Shown piece after piece: positions 1 through 8,964 of a DNA stretch of 64,000 nucleotides. Source of the DNA: Lysobacter sp. (GTDB taxonomy: Bacteria; Pseudomonadota; Gammaproteobacteria; Xanthomonadales; Xanthomonadaceae); assembly GCA_030151365.1 (NCBI GenBank), contig JASLDW010000019.1, positions 1 through 64,000 on the forward strand. The letters are read 5' to 3'. How positions within the stretch are numbered: the stretch's first letter is position 1; every line of letters starts with the position of its first letter. The notes beneath the pieces are model-generated. The model was not told the DNA's origin. It did not search any database and worked only from the letters and a program-made list of their open reading frames with translations. The position numbers were made by a program, and so were the translations under genes.

Positions 1-1453
1 GGGTGAAGGCGAACCAGTAGCCGGAGAACCAGAACCAGAACGACAGCTTGCCCCAGAACGGATCGAGCCTGAAGCCGAAGGCCTTCGGGAACCAGAAGGT
101 CATGCCCGCGAACAGGCCGAACACCACGCCGCCGATGATCACGTTGTGGAAGTGCGCGATCAGGAACAGGCTGTTGTGCAGCACGAAGTCCGCCGGCGGG
201 ACGGCGAGCAGCACGCCGGTCATGCCGCCGACCACGAAGGTGATCATGAAGCCGAGCGTCCACAGCATCGGCACTTCCAGGCGGATGCGGCCGCGATACA
301 TGGTGAACAGCCAGTTGAAGATCTTCGCGCCCGTCGGGATCGAGATGATCATCGTGGTGATGCCGAAGAACGAATTCACCGACGCGCCCGAGCCCATGGT
401 GAAGAAGTGGTGCAGCCACACCAGGTAGGACAGGATGGTGATGCAGACGGTCGCGTAGACCATCGAGCTGTAGCCGAACAGGCGCTTGCCGCAGAACGTC
501 GCCACCACTTCCGAGTAGATGCCGAAGCAGGGCAGGATCAGGATGTAGACCTCCGGGTGGCCCCAGATCCAGATCAGGTTCACGTACATCATGGCGTTGC
601 CGCCAAGATCGTTGGTGAAGAAGTGCGTGCCCAGATAGCGATCCAGCGTCAGCAGCGCCAGGACCGCGGTCAGGATCGGGAACGAGACCACGATCAGCAC
701 GTTGGTGCACAGCGCGGTCCAGGTGAACACCGGCATCTGCATCATGCCCATGCCCGGCGCGCGCATCTTGACGATGGTCGCGAGCAGGTTGATGCCCGAC
801 AGCGTGGTGCCGACGCCGGCCACCTGCAGCCCCCAGATGTAGTAATCCACCCCGACATCCGGACTGAACTCCAGTCCCGACAGCGGCGGATAGGCCAGCC
901 AGCCGGTGCGGGCGAATTCGCCGACGAACAGCGACAGCATCACCAACGCCGCGCCGCCGACCGTCATCCAGAAACTGAAGTTGTTGAGGAAGGGGAAGGC
1001 GACGTCGCGGGCGCCGATCTGCAGCGGCACCAGGTAGTTCATCAAGCCCGTCACCAGCCGCATGGCGACGAAGAAGATCATGATCACGCCGTGCGCGGTG
1101 AAGATCTGGTCGTAGTGGTGCGGCGGCAGGAAGCCGGCGTTGTCGCCGAAGGACATCGCCTGCTGCAGGCGCATCATCAGTGCGTCGGCGAAGCCACGCA
1201 GCAGCATCACCAGGCCCAGCACCATGTACATGATGCCGATCTTCTTGTGGTCGATGCTGGTGAACCAGTCGCGCCACAGGGTGCCCCACAGCTTGTACTT
1301 GGTGATCACCGCCAGCACGGCGAGTCCGGCGATGGCGCTGCCGGCGAAGGTCGCGACCAGGATCGGCTCGTGGTAGGGGATCGCGTCCAGGCTCAGGCGG
1401 CCGAGCAGGGCCGACGTGTCCGGGGTCGAAGTTGCGGGGGCGTGTTGCAACAT
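1..1453 (-). CDS. cyoB: Cytochrome bo3 ubiquinol oxidase subunit I (partial, C-terminus beyond left edge)
   Basis: Catalytic subunit of the proton-pumping bo3 quinol oxidase in the inner membrane; it carries the low-spin heme and the heme-copper centre. About 484 of an expected 650-670 residues are visible, starting at the ATG at 1453. The sequence aligns by eye with E. coli CyoB throughout: LLRGFADALMMR, the HPEVYILILP segment holding a copper-ligand His and the cross-linked Tyr region, HHFFTMG, and HFHNVIIGG near the heme ligands. It lies 14 bp downstream of cyoA in the same direction, so the two form an operon. Genes cyoC and cyoD would be expected beyond the left edge. Confidence is high because whole stretches match the family. 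Confidence 0.96.
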   Translation of the reverse strand, partial: MLQHAPATSTPDTSALLGRLSLDAIPYHEPILVATFAGSAIAGLAVLAVITKYKLWGTLWRDWFTSIDHKKIGIMYMVLGLVMLLRGFADALMMRLQQAMSFGDNAGFLPPHHYDQIFTAHGVIMIFFVAMRLVTGLMNYLVPLQIGARDVAFPFLNNFSFWMTVGGAALVMLSLFVGEFARTGWLAYPPLSGLEFSPDVGVDYYIWGLQVAGVGTTLSGINLLATIVKMRAPGMGMMQMPVFTWTALCTNVLIVVSFPILTAVLALLTLDRYLGTHFFTNDLGGNAMMYVNLIWIWGHPEVYILILPCFGIYSEVVATFCGKRLFGYSSMVYATVCITILSYLVWLHHFFTMGSGASVNSFFGITTMIISIPTGAKIFNWLFTMYRGRIRLEVPMLWTLGFMITFVVGGMTGVLLAVPPADFVLHNSLFLIAHFHNVIIGGVVFGLFAGMTFWFPKAFGFRLDPFWGKLSFWFWFSGYWFAFT

Positions 1454-1467
1454 GGCTGGATTCCGGT

Positions 1468-2442
1468 TCAGTGCGCGTGCGCGCCGGCGGGTTGCATGGG
1501 CATCGGCATGGATTCATGCGAAGCCGACTGGGTCGATGCGTCGTGCGCCATCATTTCGCTCATGCACGTTTGGCCCGGGTCGACGCAACGGTTGAGGATG
1601 GCGTCGTAGAGATCGCCGTCGACCTTGCCGTAATGGCGCACCGGCTCGCGTTCGCTGGGCTTGGCCAGCTGCTGGTATGCAGCGCGATCGAGCGCGTCGC
1701 CGCTTTGCTTCGCATCCGCGACCCACGTGTCGAACGCGGCGGCATCGGTGGCGTGGAAGGTGAAGCGCATGTGCGAGAAGCCGGCGCCGCTGTAGTTCGA
1801 CGAGAAGCCTTCGTACTGGCCGGGCTTGTCGATCACTGCGTGCAGCTTCGTTTCCATGCCGGGCATGGTGTAGATCATCCCGGCCAGCGCCGGCACGTAG
1901 AACGCGTTCATCACGTTCGACGAGGTGAGGTGGAACTCGATCGGGCGATCGATCGGCGCCGCCAGTTCATTGACGGTGGCGATGCCCTGTTCCGGATAGA
2001 TGAACAGCCACTTCCAGTCCAGCGAGACCACGTCCACCACCAGCGGCTTGGTGTCCGCGGGCACCGGCTTGTCGGCGCCGAGGCGGGTCAGCGGGCGATA
2101 GGGATCGAGGGTGTGGGTGGTGATCCAGGTCACTGCGCCCAGGGCGATGATGATCAGCAGCGGGGCGGCCCAGATCAGCAGTTCCAGCTGGGTCGAGTGG
2201 TCCCAGTCCGGCTTGTAGGTGTGGTTGGCCTTGGCGCGATAGCGCCAGGCGAACAGCAGGGTGAGCGCGATCACCGGGACGATGATCAGCAGCATCAGCA
2301 CGGTGGCGACGATGATCAGGTTGCCCTGCTGGGCGGCGACGTCGCCGGGCGCATTCAGGACGATGCTCCTGGAACAGCCGGCCAGCGCCAGAAGGGCTGT
2401 GGCGGCAGCCAGGCGCCGGATCAAGGTTTTCGCTCTGCTCAT
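1468..2442 (-). CDS. cyoA: Cytochrome bo3 ubiquinol oxidase subunit II
   Basis: Subunit II of the bo3 quinol oxidase, 324 residues. The start at 2442 gives a lipoprotein signal peptide ending in LLALAGC, followed by two membrane helices (about residues 41-63 and 88-108) and a periplasmic cupredoxin-like domain. The region that holds the CuA cysteines in cytochrome c oxidases reads SSNYSG here, without cysteines, which fits a quinol oxidase. The C-terminus ends in a short Met/His-rich tail. A much longer reading frame extends upstream of this start, but it is only the open antisense strand of the neighbouring MFS gene. First gene of the cyo operon, divergent from the transporter. Confidence 0.95.
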   Translation of the reverse strand: MSRAKTLIRRLAAATALLALAGCSRSIVLNAPGDVAAQQGNLIIVATVLMLLIIVPVIALTLLFAWRYRAKANHTYKPDWDHSTQLELLIWAAPLLIIIALGAVTWITTHTLDPYRPLTRLGADKPVPADTKPLVVDVVSLDWKWLFIYPEQGIATVNELAAPIDRPIEFHLTSSNVMNAFYVPALAGMIYTMPGMETKLHAVIDKPGQYEGFSSNYSGAGFSHMRFTFHATDAAAFDTWVADAKQSGDALDRAAYQQLAKPSEREPVRHYGKVDGDLYDAILNRCVDPGQTCMSEMMAHDASTQSASHESMPMPMQPAGAHAH

Positions 2443-2649
2443 TGCGGACACCCGGGGTTCGCGGTGGACATGCGCCGGACAGGCGCGGGCGGCCCCGGTC
2501 CGGGCCGCAGGGTGTACTTTAGACCCCCGGGATGACGAGGGCGATTGGACGTTTTGTCCTATGGTTCCTTGACGCCGATGGTGGGAAGCTAGTGCAGGCG
2601 AGCGTGCCCCGGCGCGCCGCATCCCCGACTTGCCAGGAATGGTTGACCG
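2443..2649. promoter_or_regulatory. Divergent intergenic region between cyoA and the MFS gene
   Basis: These 207 bp must hold the promoters of both the leftward cyo operon and the rightward transporter. I could not find a convincing -35/-10 pair or an FNR-type palindrome by eye, so no specific site is claimed. Confidence 0.4.
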
Positions 2650-3987
2650 ATGTCCACGAATCCTTCGTCCACCAGCACCATCCACGACCACGGTGTCCAC
2701 AGCAGCCACGAGGTTGCTCCGGGCGAGATCGCCGTTGGCGTGGTGGTGGGCCGCACGTCGGAATATTTCGACTTCTTCGTCTACGGCATCGCCTCGGCGC
2801 TGGTGTTCCCGTCGGTGTTCTTCCCGTTCGCGCCCAAGCTCGAAGCGACGATGTATTCGTTCGCGGTGTTCGCGCTGGCCTTCATCGCGCGCCCGTTCGG
2901 CACCATGCTGTTCCTGTGGATCCAGCGGCGCTGGGGTCGCGGCACCAAGCTGACCGCCGCGCTGTTCCTGCTCGGTACCTGCACCGCCGGCATCGCCTTC
3001 CTGCCCGGTTACGCCACCCTGGGGATGACGTCGGTCGTGCTGCTGTCGGTGTTCCGCTTCCTGCAGGGCATCGCCCTCGGCGGTTCCTGGGACGGCCTGC
3101 CGTCGCTGCTCGCGCTCAACGCGCCGAAGAAGCGCCGCGGCTGGTACGCCATGCTCGGCCAGCTCGGTGCGCCGACCGGCTTCATCGTCGCCGCCGGCCT
3201 GTTCGCCTATCTCTATTCCGCGTTGCCGACCGAGGAAGTGCTGGACTGGGGCTGGCGCTATCCGTTCTTCGCCGCCTTCGCCATCAACGTGGTCGCGCTG
3301 TTCGCGCGCCTGCGCTTGGTCGTCACCGACGAATACGCGCAGAAGATGGACGAACAGGAACTCGACCCGGTGCGCGTCGTCGATCTGGTGAAGGCACGCG
3401 GCCGTTACGTCGTCATCGCCGCGTTCAGTGCATTGGCCAGCTACGCGCTGTTCCACCTCGTCACCATCTTCCCGCTGTCGTGGATCCAGATCTTCTCCAA
3501 CCAGTCGATCCCGCGGTTCCTGATCGTGCAGATCATCGGCGGCTTCTTCGCCGCGGGCGGCATCGTCGCCTCCGGTTTCATCGCCGACCGCCTGACCCGC
3601 CAGCGCACGCTGGGCGCGCTCGCCGTCGCCATCGCCGCCTACAGCGGATTCGCGCCGACCCTGCTCGGTGCCGGCGAAGCGGGGCAGGTCGTCTACATCA
3701 TCGCCGGCTTCATCCTGCTGGGCCTGTCCTACGGCCAGGCGGCGGGCGCGCTGAACGCCAACTTCGGCGATCGCTACCGCTACACCGGGGCGGCCTTCAG
3801 CAACGACATCGCCTGGCTGATCGGCGCCGCCTTCGCGCCGCTGGTGGCGCTGGGACTGTGTGCGCGCTTCGGCCTGGCCTATATCGGCCTCTACCTGCTG
3901 TCGGGCGCGCTGGCGACCTTGGCGGCGCTCGGCGTCAACCGCTGGTTGCGCCTCAAGCGCGAAGCCGCACGCAACGCCGCCAAGTGA
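2650..3987 (+). CDS. MFS transporter, MHS (metabolite:H+ symporter) type
   Basis: Inner-membrane carrier of 445 residues with about twelve hydrophobic helices. The family signature is seen around residues 35-80 (GRTSEYFDFFVYG, then FALAFIARPFG) and in the FLQGIALGGSWDG segment, where the more usual GGE is replaced by GGS. These match the metabolite:proton symporter branch, which carries organic acids or osmolytes. The substrate cannot be told from sequence. It is divergent from cyoAB, and its stop overlaps the GTG start of sdhE, so the two are probably co-transcribed. A respiratory link is only suggested by position. Confidence 0.85.
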   Translation: MSTNPSSTSTIHDHGVHSSHEVAPGEIAVGVVVGRTSEYFDFFVYGIASALVFPSVFFPFAPKLEATMYSFAVFALAFIARPFGTMLFLWIQRRWGRGTKLTAALFLLGTCTAGIAFLPGYATLGMTSVVLLSVFRFLQGIALGGSWDGLPSLLALNAPKKRRGWYAMLGQLGAPTGFIVAAGLFAYLYSALPTEEVLDWGWRYPFFAAFAINVVALFARLRLVVTDEYAQKMDEQELDPVRVVDLVKARGRYVVIAAFSALASYALFHLVTIFPLSWIQIFSNQSIPRFLIVQIIGGFFAAGGIVASGFIADRLTRQRTLGALAVAIAAYSGFAPTLLGAGEAGQVVYIIAGFILLGLSYGQAAGALNANFGDRYRYTGAAFSNDIAWLIGAAFAPLVALGLCARFGLAYIGLYLLSGALATLAALGVNRWLRLKREAARNAAK

Positions 3988-4232
3988 GCGAAGAGGCCGA
4001 ACTCAAGCGCATCCGCTGGCGCTCGCGCCGCGGCATGCGCGAGCTCGACCAGATGTTCGATCGCTACCTCGCACACGGCTGGCCGCAGGATTCCGAAGCG
4101 GAACGGGCGGTTTTCCTACGGCTGCTGGACTGCGAGGACGATAAGCTCTGGCGCTGGGCCATGGGCTACGAAGACTGCAGTGACGCCGAACTCGCCGGAC
4201 TCATCGAACGCATGCGCACCCTCGGCCATTGA
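3984..4232 (+). CDS. sdhE: FAD assembly factor SdhE (succinate dehydrogenase assembly factor 2)
   Basis: Small cytoplasmic protein of 82 residues that assists covalent FAD attachment to succinate dehydrogenase. The family core is visible: RRGMRELD near the start (the RGxxE motif), then DQMFDRYL, FLRLLDCEDDKLWRWAMG. The start is a GTG at 3984 whose last two bases overlap the TGA of the MFS gene, a typical translational coupling. It is followed by an overlapping ygfX reading frame, the same order as sdhE-ygfX in E. coli. Confidence 0.92.
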   Translation: MSEEAELKRIRWRSRRGMRELDQMFDRYLAHGWPQDSEAERAVFLRLLDCEDDKLWRWAMGYEDCSDAELAGLIERMRTLGH

Positions 4233-4638
4233 GCTCGGGCCGAGCGCGTTGTCGCGCGCGGTGCCGATTGCACTCGGCATGCTGGCGGCCATCGCCGTGC
4301 TGATGTCTGTTTTCCCCTGGATGATCAAGCTTCCGCTCGCCGTAGCGGCGCTGGGCTATGGCACCTGGCTGGAGCGGCGCGAACGGAACCGGCCGTCGCG
4401 CGCGCTCGATTTCGATGGCGACCCGCGCCTCGACGGCGTCGTCCTGCGTGATGCCCGCGTCGAACTGCATGGCCCGTGGCTGACCCTGGTGTACAAGGAC
4501 GATCGCGGTCGCCGGCGCCGCGAGACCTGGTGGTTCGATACTCCTTGGAGCCGCATGGACGCCGTGAACCGCCGCCGACTGCGATTGGTGGTGTCCGGGG
4601 AACGACACGTGCTTTCGCCGCCAATGCTGGCACCATAA
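4180..4638 (+). CDS. YgfX/CptA-family membrane protein
   Basis: Small membrane protein of up to 152 residues. A hydrophobic hairpin spans about residues 28-62, followed by a soluble domain with LDFDGDPRLDG, an RETWWFDTPWSRMD segment and a C-terminal LRLVVS strand. This architecture and its place just after sdhE match YgfX, reported to affect cytoskeletal proteins or to partner with SdhE. The chosen ATG overlaps sdhE by 53 bp, because the family N-terminal signature (here CAPSAIELGPS) lies upstream of any later in-frame start. TTG 4249 or GTG 4261 are alternatives that would lose it. Confidence 0.72.
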   Translation: MTPNSPDSSNACAPSAIELGPSALSRAVPIALGMLAAIAVLMSVFPWMIKLPLAVAALGYGTWLERRERNRPSRALDFDGDPRLDGVVLRDARVELHGPWLTLVYKDDRGRRRRETWWFDTPWSRMDAVNRRRLRLVVSGERHVLSPPMLAP

Positions 4639-4661
4639 CGCGACTCTTCCTGCGGCCTCCC

Positions 4662-5909
4662 ATGTTCAAACCGCTCCCCATCGCCATCGGCCTGCGCTAC
4701 CTGCGCGCGAAACGCCGCAATGGCTTCATCTCCTTCATTTCGATGGCGTCGATCGTCGGCATCGCGCTCGGCGTCGCCGTGCTCATCACCACGCTGTCGG
4801 TGATGGGCGGGTTCCAGCGCGAAATCCGCGATCGCCTGCTGCAGATGGCCGCGCACGCCACCGTTGTCGCCGATGGTCGCGACATGAGCGAATGGCCGCG
4901 GGCGATCAAGCTGGCGCTGGCCGATCCGCGCGTCGAAGCCGCGTCTCCGTACGTCGATACCCAGGCGCTGATCGACAGCGGCAACGACAAGGCGCCGGCG
5001 ATCATCCGCGGCGTGTTGCCCGACCAGGAACGCAAGGTCTCGGTGATCGGCGACAAGATGGTGGTTGGCAGCCTCGATTCGCTGGCGACAGGCAGCTACA
5101 ACATCCTGCTCGGCAAGGAGCTGGCCGATATCCTCGGCGTGCGCATGGGCGACAGCGTGATGGTCGCGACGTCCGGCATGAACATCACCGGCATGGGCGC
5201 GGTGCCGCAGATGAAGCGCTTCGTGGTCAGTGGCGTGTTCGAGGCGGGGCACCAGGAATTCGACAAGGGTCTGGCGATCGTGCGCATGGAGGACCTCCAG
5301 CGCGTGCAGCGCATGGGCGACGGCGTCACCGGCGTGCGCCTGAAATTGCACGACATGGACAAGGCCTGGGACGTCGCCCGCGATCTCGCGCTGAAGCTCG
5401 GCGGCGGTTACCGCGTCAACGACTGGATGCACGAGAACGGCAACATCTTCCGCGCGATCCGCATGGAACGGACGATGATGGCGATCCTGCTGTCGCTGAT
5501 CATCGCGATGGGCGCGTTCAACCTGGTGTCGTCGCAGGTGATGCTGGTGACCGACAAGCAGGCCGATATCGCCATCCAGCGCACGCTGGGGATGACGCCG
5601 GGACAGGTGATGCGGATCTTCATGGTGCAGGGCAGCCTGATCGGTATCATCGGCACCGTCATCGGCGTGATCGGCGGCGTGCTGCTCACGCTCAATCTCG
5701 AGCGCATCCTCAAGCTGATCGAACGCGTGTTCCACGTGACATTGCTGCCGGAGGACGTCTACTACATCACCGGCCTGCCCACCGACCTGCGCGCCGACAC
5801 CGTCGCGATCATCGCGGCGGTCGCGTTGGCGATGGCCTTCCTCGCCACCCTGTACCCGGCCTGGCGGGCGTCGCGCACGCCGCCGGCGGAGGCGCTGCGC
5901 TATGAGTAA
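4662..5909 (+). CDS. lolC: Lipoprotein-releasing ABC transporter permease, LolC/LolE family
   Basis: Inner-membrane permease of 415 residues that extracts lipoproteins for delivery to LolA. The N-terminus reads PIAIGLRYLRAKRRNGFISF, the classic LolC/E opening. A helix follows, then a large periplasmic domain (about residues 50-265), and three C-terminal helices ending in LYPAWRASRTPPAEALRYE. It overlaps lolD by 8 bp. Only one permease gene is present before lolD, so the transporter is probably a LolF-like homodimer or has a partner elsewhere. The start at 4662 is chosen because the upstream open frame is antisense or overlapping noise. Confidence 0.93.
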   Translation: MFKPLPIAIGLRYLRAKRRNGFISFISMASIVGIALGVAVLITTLSVMGGFQREIRDRLLQMAAHATVVADGRDMSEWPRAIKLALADPRVEAASPYVDTQALIDSGNDKAPAIIRGVLPDQERKVSVIGDKMVVGSLDSLATGSYNILLGKELADILGVRMGDSVMVATSGMNITGMGAVPQMKRFVVSGVFEAGHQEFDKGLAIVRMEDLQRVQRMGDGVTGVRLKLHDMDKAWDVARDLALKLGGGYRVNDWMHENGNIFRAIRMERTMMAILLSLIIAMGAFNLVSSQVMLVTDKQADIAIQRTLGMTPGQVMRIFMVQGSLIGIIGTVIGVIGGVLLTLNLERILKLIERVFHVTLLPEDVYYITGLPTDLRADTVAIIAAVALAMAFLATLYPAWRASRTPPAEALRYE

Positions 5910-6597
5910 GGAAATCATCAAGGCGGAAGGCCTGGGCAAGGTCTACGCCGAAGGCAAACTGCACACGCCGGTGTTCGACGGCCTCGACTTGGCGATCGTC
6001 GAAGGCGAGTCGGTGGCGATCGTCGGTGCCTCGGGCGCCGGCAAGAGCACGCTGCTGCATCTCCTCGGGGGGCTCGACGTGCCGACCGCGGGCGAGGTTT
6101 ATGTGAGTGGCCAAAGGATGTCGGCGCTCAAGGATGCCGATCGTGGCCGCCTGCGCAACCGCGCGCTGGGCTTCATCTACCAGTTCCACCACCTGCTGCC
6201 GGAATTCACCGCGCTCGAGAACGTGATGCTGCCGGCCATGCTCGGTGGTGCGAATACGGAAGAGGCAGGCAAGCGTGCGACGGCGTTGCTGGAACAGGTC
6301 GGCCTCGGCGGACGACTGGAACACAAGCCCGGTGAGCTTTCCGGCGGCGAACGCCAGCGTGCCGCGGTGGCGCGCGCGCTGGTCAACACGCCGAACTGCA
6401 TCCTCGGTGACGAGCCGACCGGCAACCTCGATGACCGCACCGCGGAAACGGTGTTCGAGCTGATGCTCGAACTCAATCGCGCCAAGGACACCAGCCTGGT
6501 GCTGGTGACGCATGATCGCCGTCTTGCGCGCCGCCTCGATCGCGTGCTCGAACTGAGCAACGGGCGACTTCACGAATTGCCTCCAGGCGACGCCTGA
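5902..6597 (+). CDS. lolD: Lipoprotein-releasing system ATP-binding protein LolD
   Basis: ATPase of the Lol lipoprotein exporter, 231 residues. Walker A (GASGAGKST, about residue 40), the Q-loop region (FIYQFHHLLPEFTALENVMLP), the ABC signature (LSGGERQRAAVARAL) and Walker B (GDEPTGNLD) are all present. It overlaps the permease by 8 bp and is followed 1 bp later by comEC, so the three form one transcription unit. Confidence 0.95.
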   Translation: MSKEIIKAEGLGKVYAEGKLHTPVFDGLDLAIVEGESVAIVGASGAGKSTLLHLLGGLDVPTAGEVYVSGQRMSALKDADRGRLRNRALGFIYQFHHLLPEFTALENVMLPAMLGGANTEEAGKRATALLEQVGLGGRLEHKPGELSGGERQRAAVARALVNTPNCILGDEPTGNLDDRTAETVFELMLELNRAKDTSLVLVTHDRRLARRLDRVLELSNGRLHELPPGDA

Positions 6598-6598
6598 C

Positions 6599-8908
6599 AT
6601 GACCACGGAGACAAGGACGTCGCCACGCATCGGAATCGAAGCAGCGGTCGGATTGCTGGCCGGCGCGATGCTGTGCCTGTGGGCGCCGTGGCTGGCGCCG
6701 CGTGGGTGCCTGATCGCGCTGGCGATCACCGGATTGATCCTGTGGTGGAAATTGCCGCGACGGATCTGGATCGCCACCGCATTGCTCGGGTTCGGCTGGG
6801 CCGGCATCGTCGCGGGCATGGCGTTGCAGTCGCGCCTGCCTGCGGAACTGGAAGGTCGCGAACTGGTGGTGCAGGGGCGCGTCGACAACTTGCCGGAACA
6901 GGACAGCAAGAGCACGCGTTTCCAGTTCGTCGTCGATGACGACATGTCGCAGCAAGCGGAATTGCGCGGGAAGCGCATGCGCCTCGGCTGGTTCGCCGCG
7001 CCCGATCAGGCGCCGCCGCAGATCGCGGCGGGATCGCGCTGGCGCCTGCACGTCAAGCTCAAGCGCCCACACGGACTGCGCAATCCCGGCGTGCAGGATT
7101 CCGAACGCGGCATGTTGGTCGATCGCATCGTCGCCACTGGATCGGTCAAGGGCGGCGAGGGCAACGAAGAACTCGCGGTCGGCAATGGCATTGATGCGAT
7201 GCGCGACGGCATCGCCCAACGCATCGAACAGGGCGCGTCACCGGCGCGGCGTTTCATCCGTGCACTCGCGGTCGGCGATACCCGCGGCCTGAGCGATGAC
7301 GACTGGACGATCCTGCGCGCGAACGGCCTGACCCATCTCATCGCGATTTCCGGTTCGCATGTCGCGCTGACCGCGATTCTTGGTTCGGCGCTGGCGTGGC
7401 TGCTCTGGCAGGCGCTCCCGGGCCTGGGCCACACGCTGCCGCGACGCAGCGCAATGCTGCTGGCCGGGATCGTCGTTGCCGCGTTCTACACCGCGTTGTC
7501 GGGTGGTGAAGTGCCGACGCTGCGCACGCTGCTGATGATGGCGAGCGTTGCTTCCGCGGTATTGCTGCGCCGACGCATGGGGGCGGTGCAGGCGCTGGCG
7601 ATCGCCGCGATTGCGCTCACGCTGATCGATCCTCTGAACCTGTTGCGTCCGGGCTTCTGGCTGAGTTTCGCCGGCGTCGCCTGGCTGTCGTGGTGCCTGC
7701 GCGAGGGCGGTCGCGGCGTGCTGCGCGAATTCCTCGGCGCGCAGGGCGTCGCGACGCTCGGTTTGTTACCGTTATCGATGCTGTTTTTCGCGCAAGCATC
7801 GTGGGTATCGCCGATTGCGAATCTGGTCGCGGTGCCGTGGTGGGGCTTCGTGGTGGTGCCCCTGTCGCTGCTTGGCGTGCTTGCCGACGGCATCCATCAC
7901 GGTTGGGGTGCCCCGCTGTGGAATCTCGCAGCATGGCTGTTCGATCTTGCATGGCCCCTGTTCAAGCACATCGCCGATTGGCCGCTCGGGCAGTCGCGCT
8001 TGCCGGAAGCGAGTGTGTTCGCGTGGCCATTGGCGCTGATCGGCGCATTCTGGTTGCTGGCGCCGCGCAAACTGCCGGGCAAGCCGCTGGCGCTCGCGTT
8101 GTGGCTGCCGATGTTCACGCCGCTGCAGCCGGCGGTGTTGCCGGGCGAAGCGCGGATGCAGGTGATCGATGTCGGGCAGGGTCAGGCGATCCTGTTGCGC
8201 ACCGCGCATCACGTGGTCCTCTACGATGCGGGCCCTGCCACCGACGATGGCTACGACGCGGGCGAAACCGTGGTGCTGCCGGCGCTGGCCGCGCTCGGCG
8301 TCGACCACATCGACCTGATGATGCTCAGCCATGCCGACGCCGATCACGCCGGCGGCATGAACGCGGTGCTCGCCGGGCTGCCGGTCACGGCGGTTCAGGC
8401 GCCGCCGAACGCGCCGATCGAAGTCGACACGCATTGCAAGCTCGGCGATCGCTGGGAATGGGATGGCGTCGGCTTCGAAGTCGTCTCGCCGCTGCCGGAT
8501 GCGGAGTACACCGGCAATCCGTCCAGTTGCGTGTTGCGCGTGTCCAGCAGGGGCCATGCGCTGCTGCTGACCGGCGACATCGACCAGGCGACCGAGCACG
8601 CGATGGTTGAACGGGCGCCGGCCTCGTTGCGTGCCGACGTGGTGTCGATGCCGCACCACGGCAGCGCCGGCTCCTCCAGCGATGCCTTCGTCCGGGCGAC
8701 GGGTGCGGCCTGGGCGATCGCCTCGGCGGGCTATCGCAACAAGTTCCACCATCCCAATCCCAAGGCGGTGGCGCGCTGGACCGATGCCGGCACCCGCGTC
8801 CTCGACACTCCGCACGCCGGCTCGGTGCGCGTCGACCTGTCGCCGGCGGGCGTCGTCCTGCAGACTGAACGGACGCGGCGCAAGCGCATCTGGGACAGCG
8901 GCGGCTGA
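6599..8908 (+). CDS. comEC: DNA uptake channel ComEC/Rec2
   Basis: Inner-membrane channel for single-stranded DNA uptake during natural transformation, 769 residues. The N-terminal helices and OB-like DUF4131 region come first. The Competence domain follows, with HLIAISGSHVALTA near residue 243 and about ten helices. The C-terminal metallo-beta-lactamase-like domain carries SHADADHAGG around residue 577 and MPHHGS around 684. Its place between lolCD and exbBD-msbA-lpxK is common in gammaproteobacteria. Presence of comEC alone does not prove competence. Confidence 0.94.
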   Translation: MTTETRTSPRIGIEAAVGLLAGAMLCLWAPWLAPRGCLIALAITGLILWWKLPRRIWIATALLGFGWAGIVAGMALQSRLPAELEGRELVVQGRVDNLPEQDSKSTRFQFVVDDDMSQQAELRGKRMRLGWFAAPDQAPPQIAAGSRWRLHVKLKRPHGLRNPGVQDSERGMLVDRIVATGSVKGGEGNEELAVGNGIDAMRDGIAQRIEQGASPARRFIRALAVGDTRGLSDDDWTILRANGLTHLIAISGSHVALTAILGSALAWLLWQALPGLGHTLPRRSAMLLAGIVVAAFYTALSGGEVPTLRTLLMMASVASAVLLRRRMGAVQALAIAAIALTLIDPLNLLRPGFWLSFAGVAWLSWCLREGGRGVLREFLGAQGVATLGLLPLSMLFFAQASWVSPIANLVAVPWWGFVVVPLSLLGVLADGIHHGWGAPLWNLAAWLFDLAWPLFKHIADWPLGQSRLPEASVFAWPLALIGAFWLLAPRKLPGKPLALALWLPMFTPLQPAVLPGEARMQVIDVGQGQAILLRTAHHVVLYDAGPATDDGYDAGETVVLPALAALGVDHIDLMMLSHADADHAGGMNAVLAGLPVTAVQAPPNAPIEVDTHCKLGDRWEWDGVGFEVVSPLPDAEYTGNPSSCVLRVSSRGHALLLTGDIDQATEHAMVERAPASLRADVVSMPHHGSAGSSSDAFVRATGAAWAIASAGYRNKFHHPNPKAVARWTDAGTRVLDTPHAGSVRVDLSPAGVVLQTERTRRKRIWDSGG

Positions 8909-8964
8909 GCCTGCCGCCGCGCTGGGCTATCCTATCGGCGACTCCCCCAAACTCAGGTTATAGA

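Noticed and set aside
146..1609. Plus-strand open frame opposite cyoB
   Set aside because: The minus strand reads as CyoB over its full visible length, and the opposite frame is charged, repetitive and without motifs.
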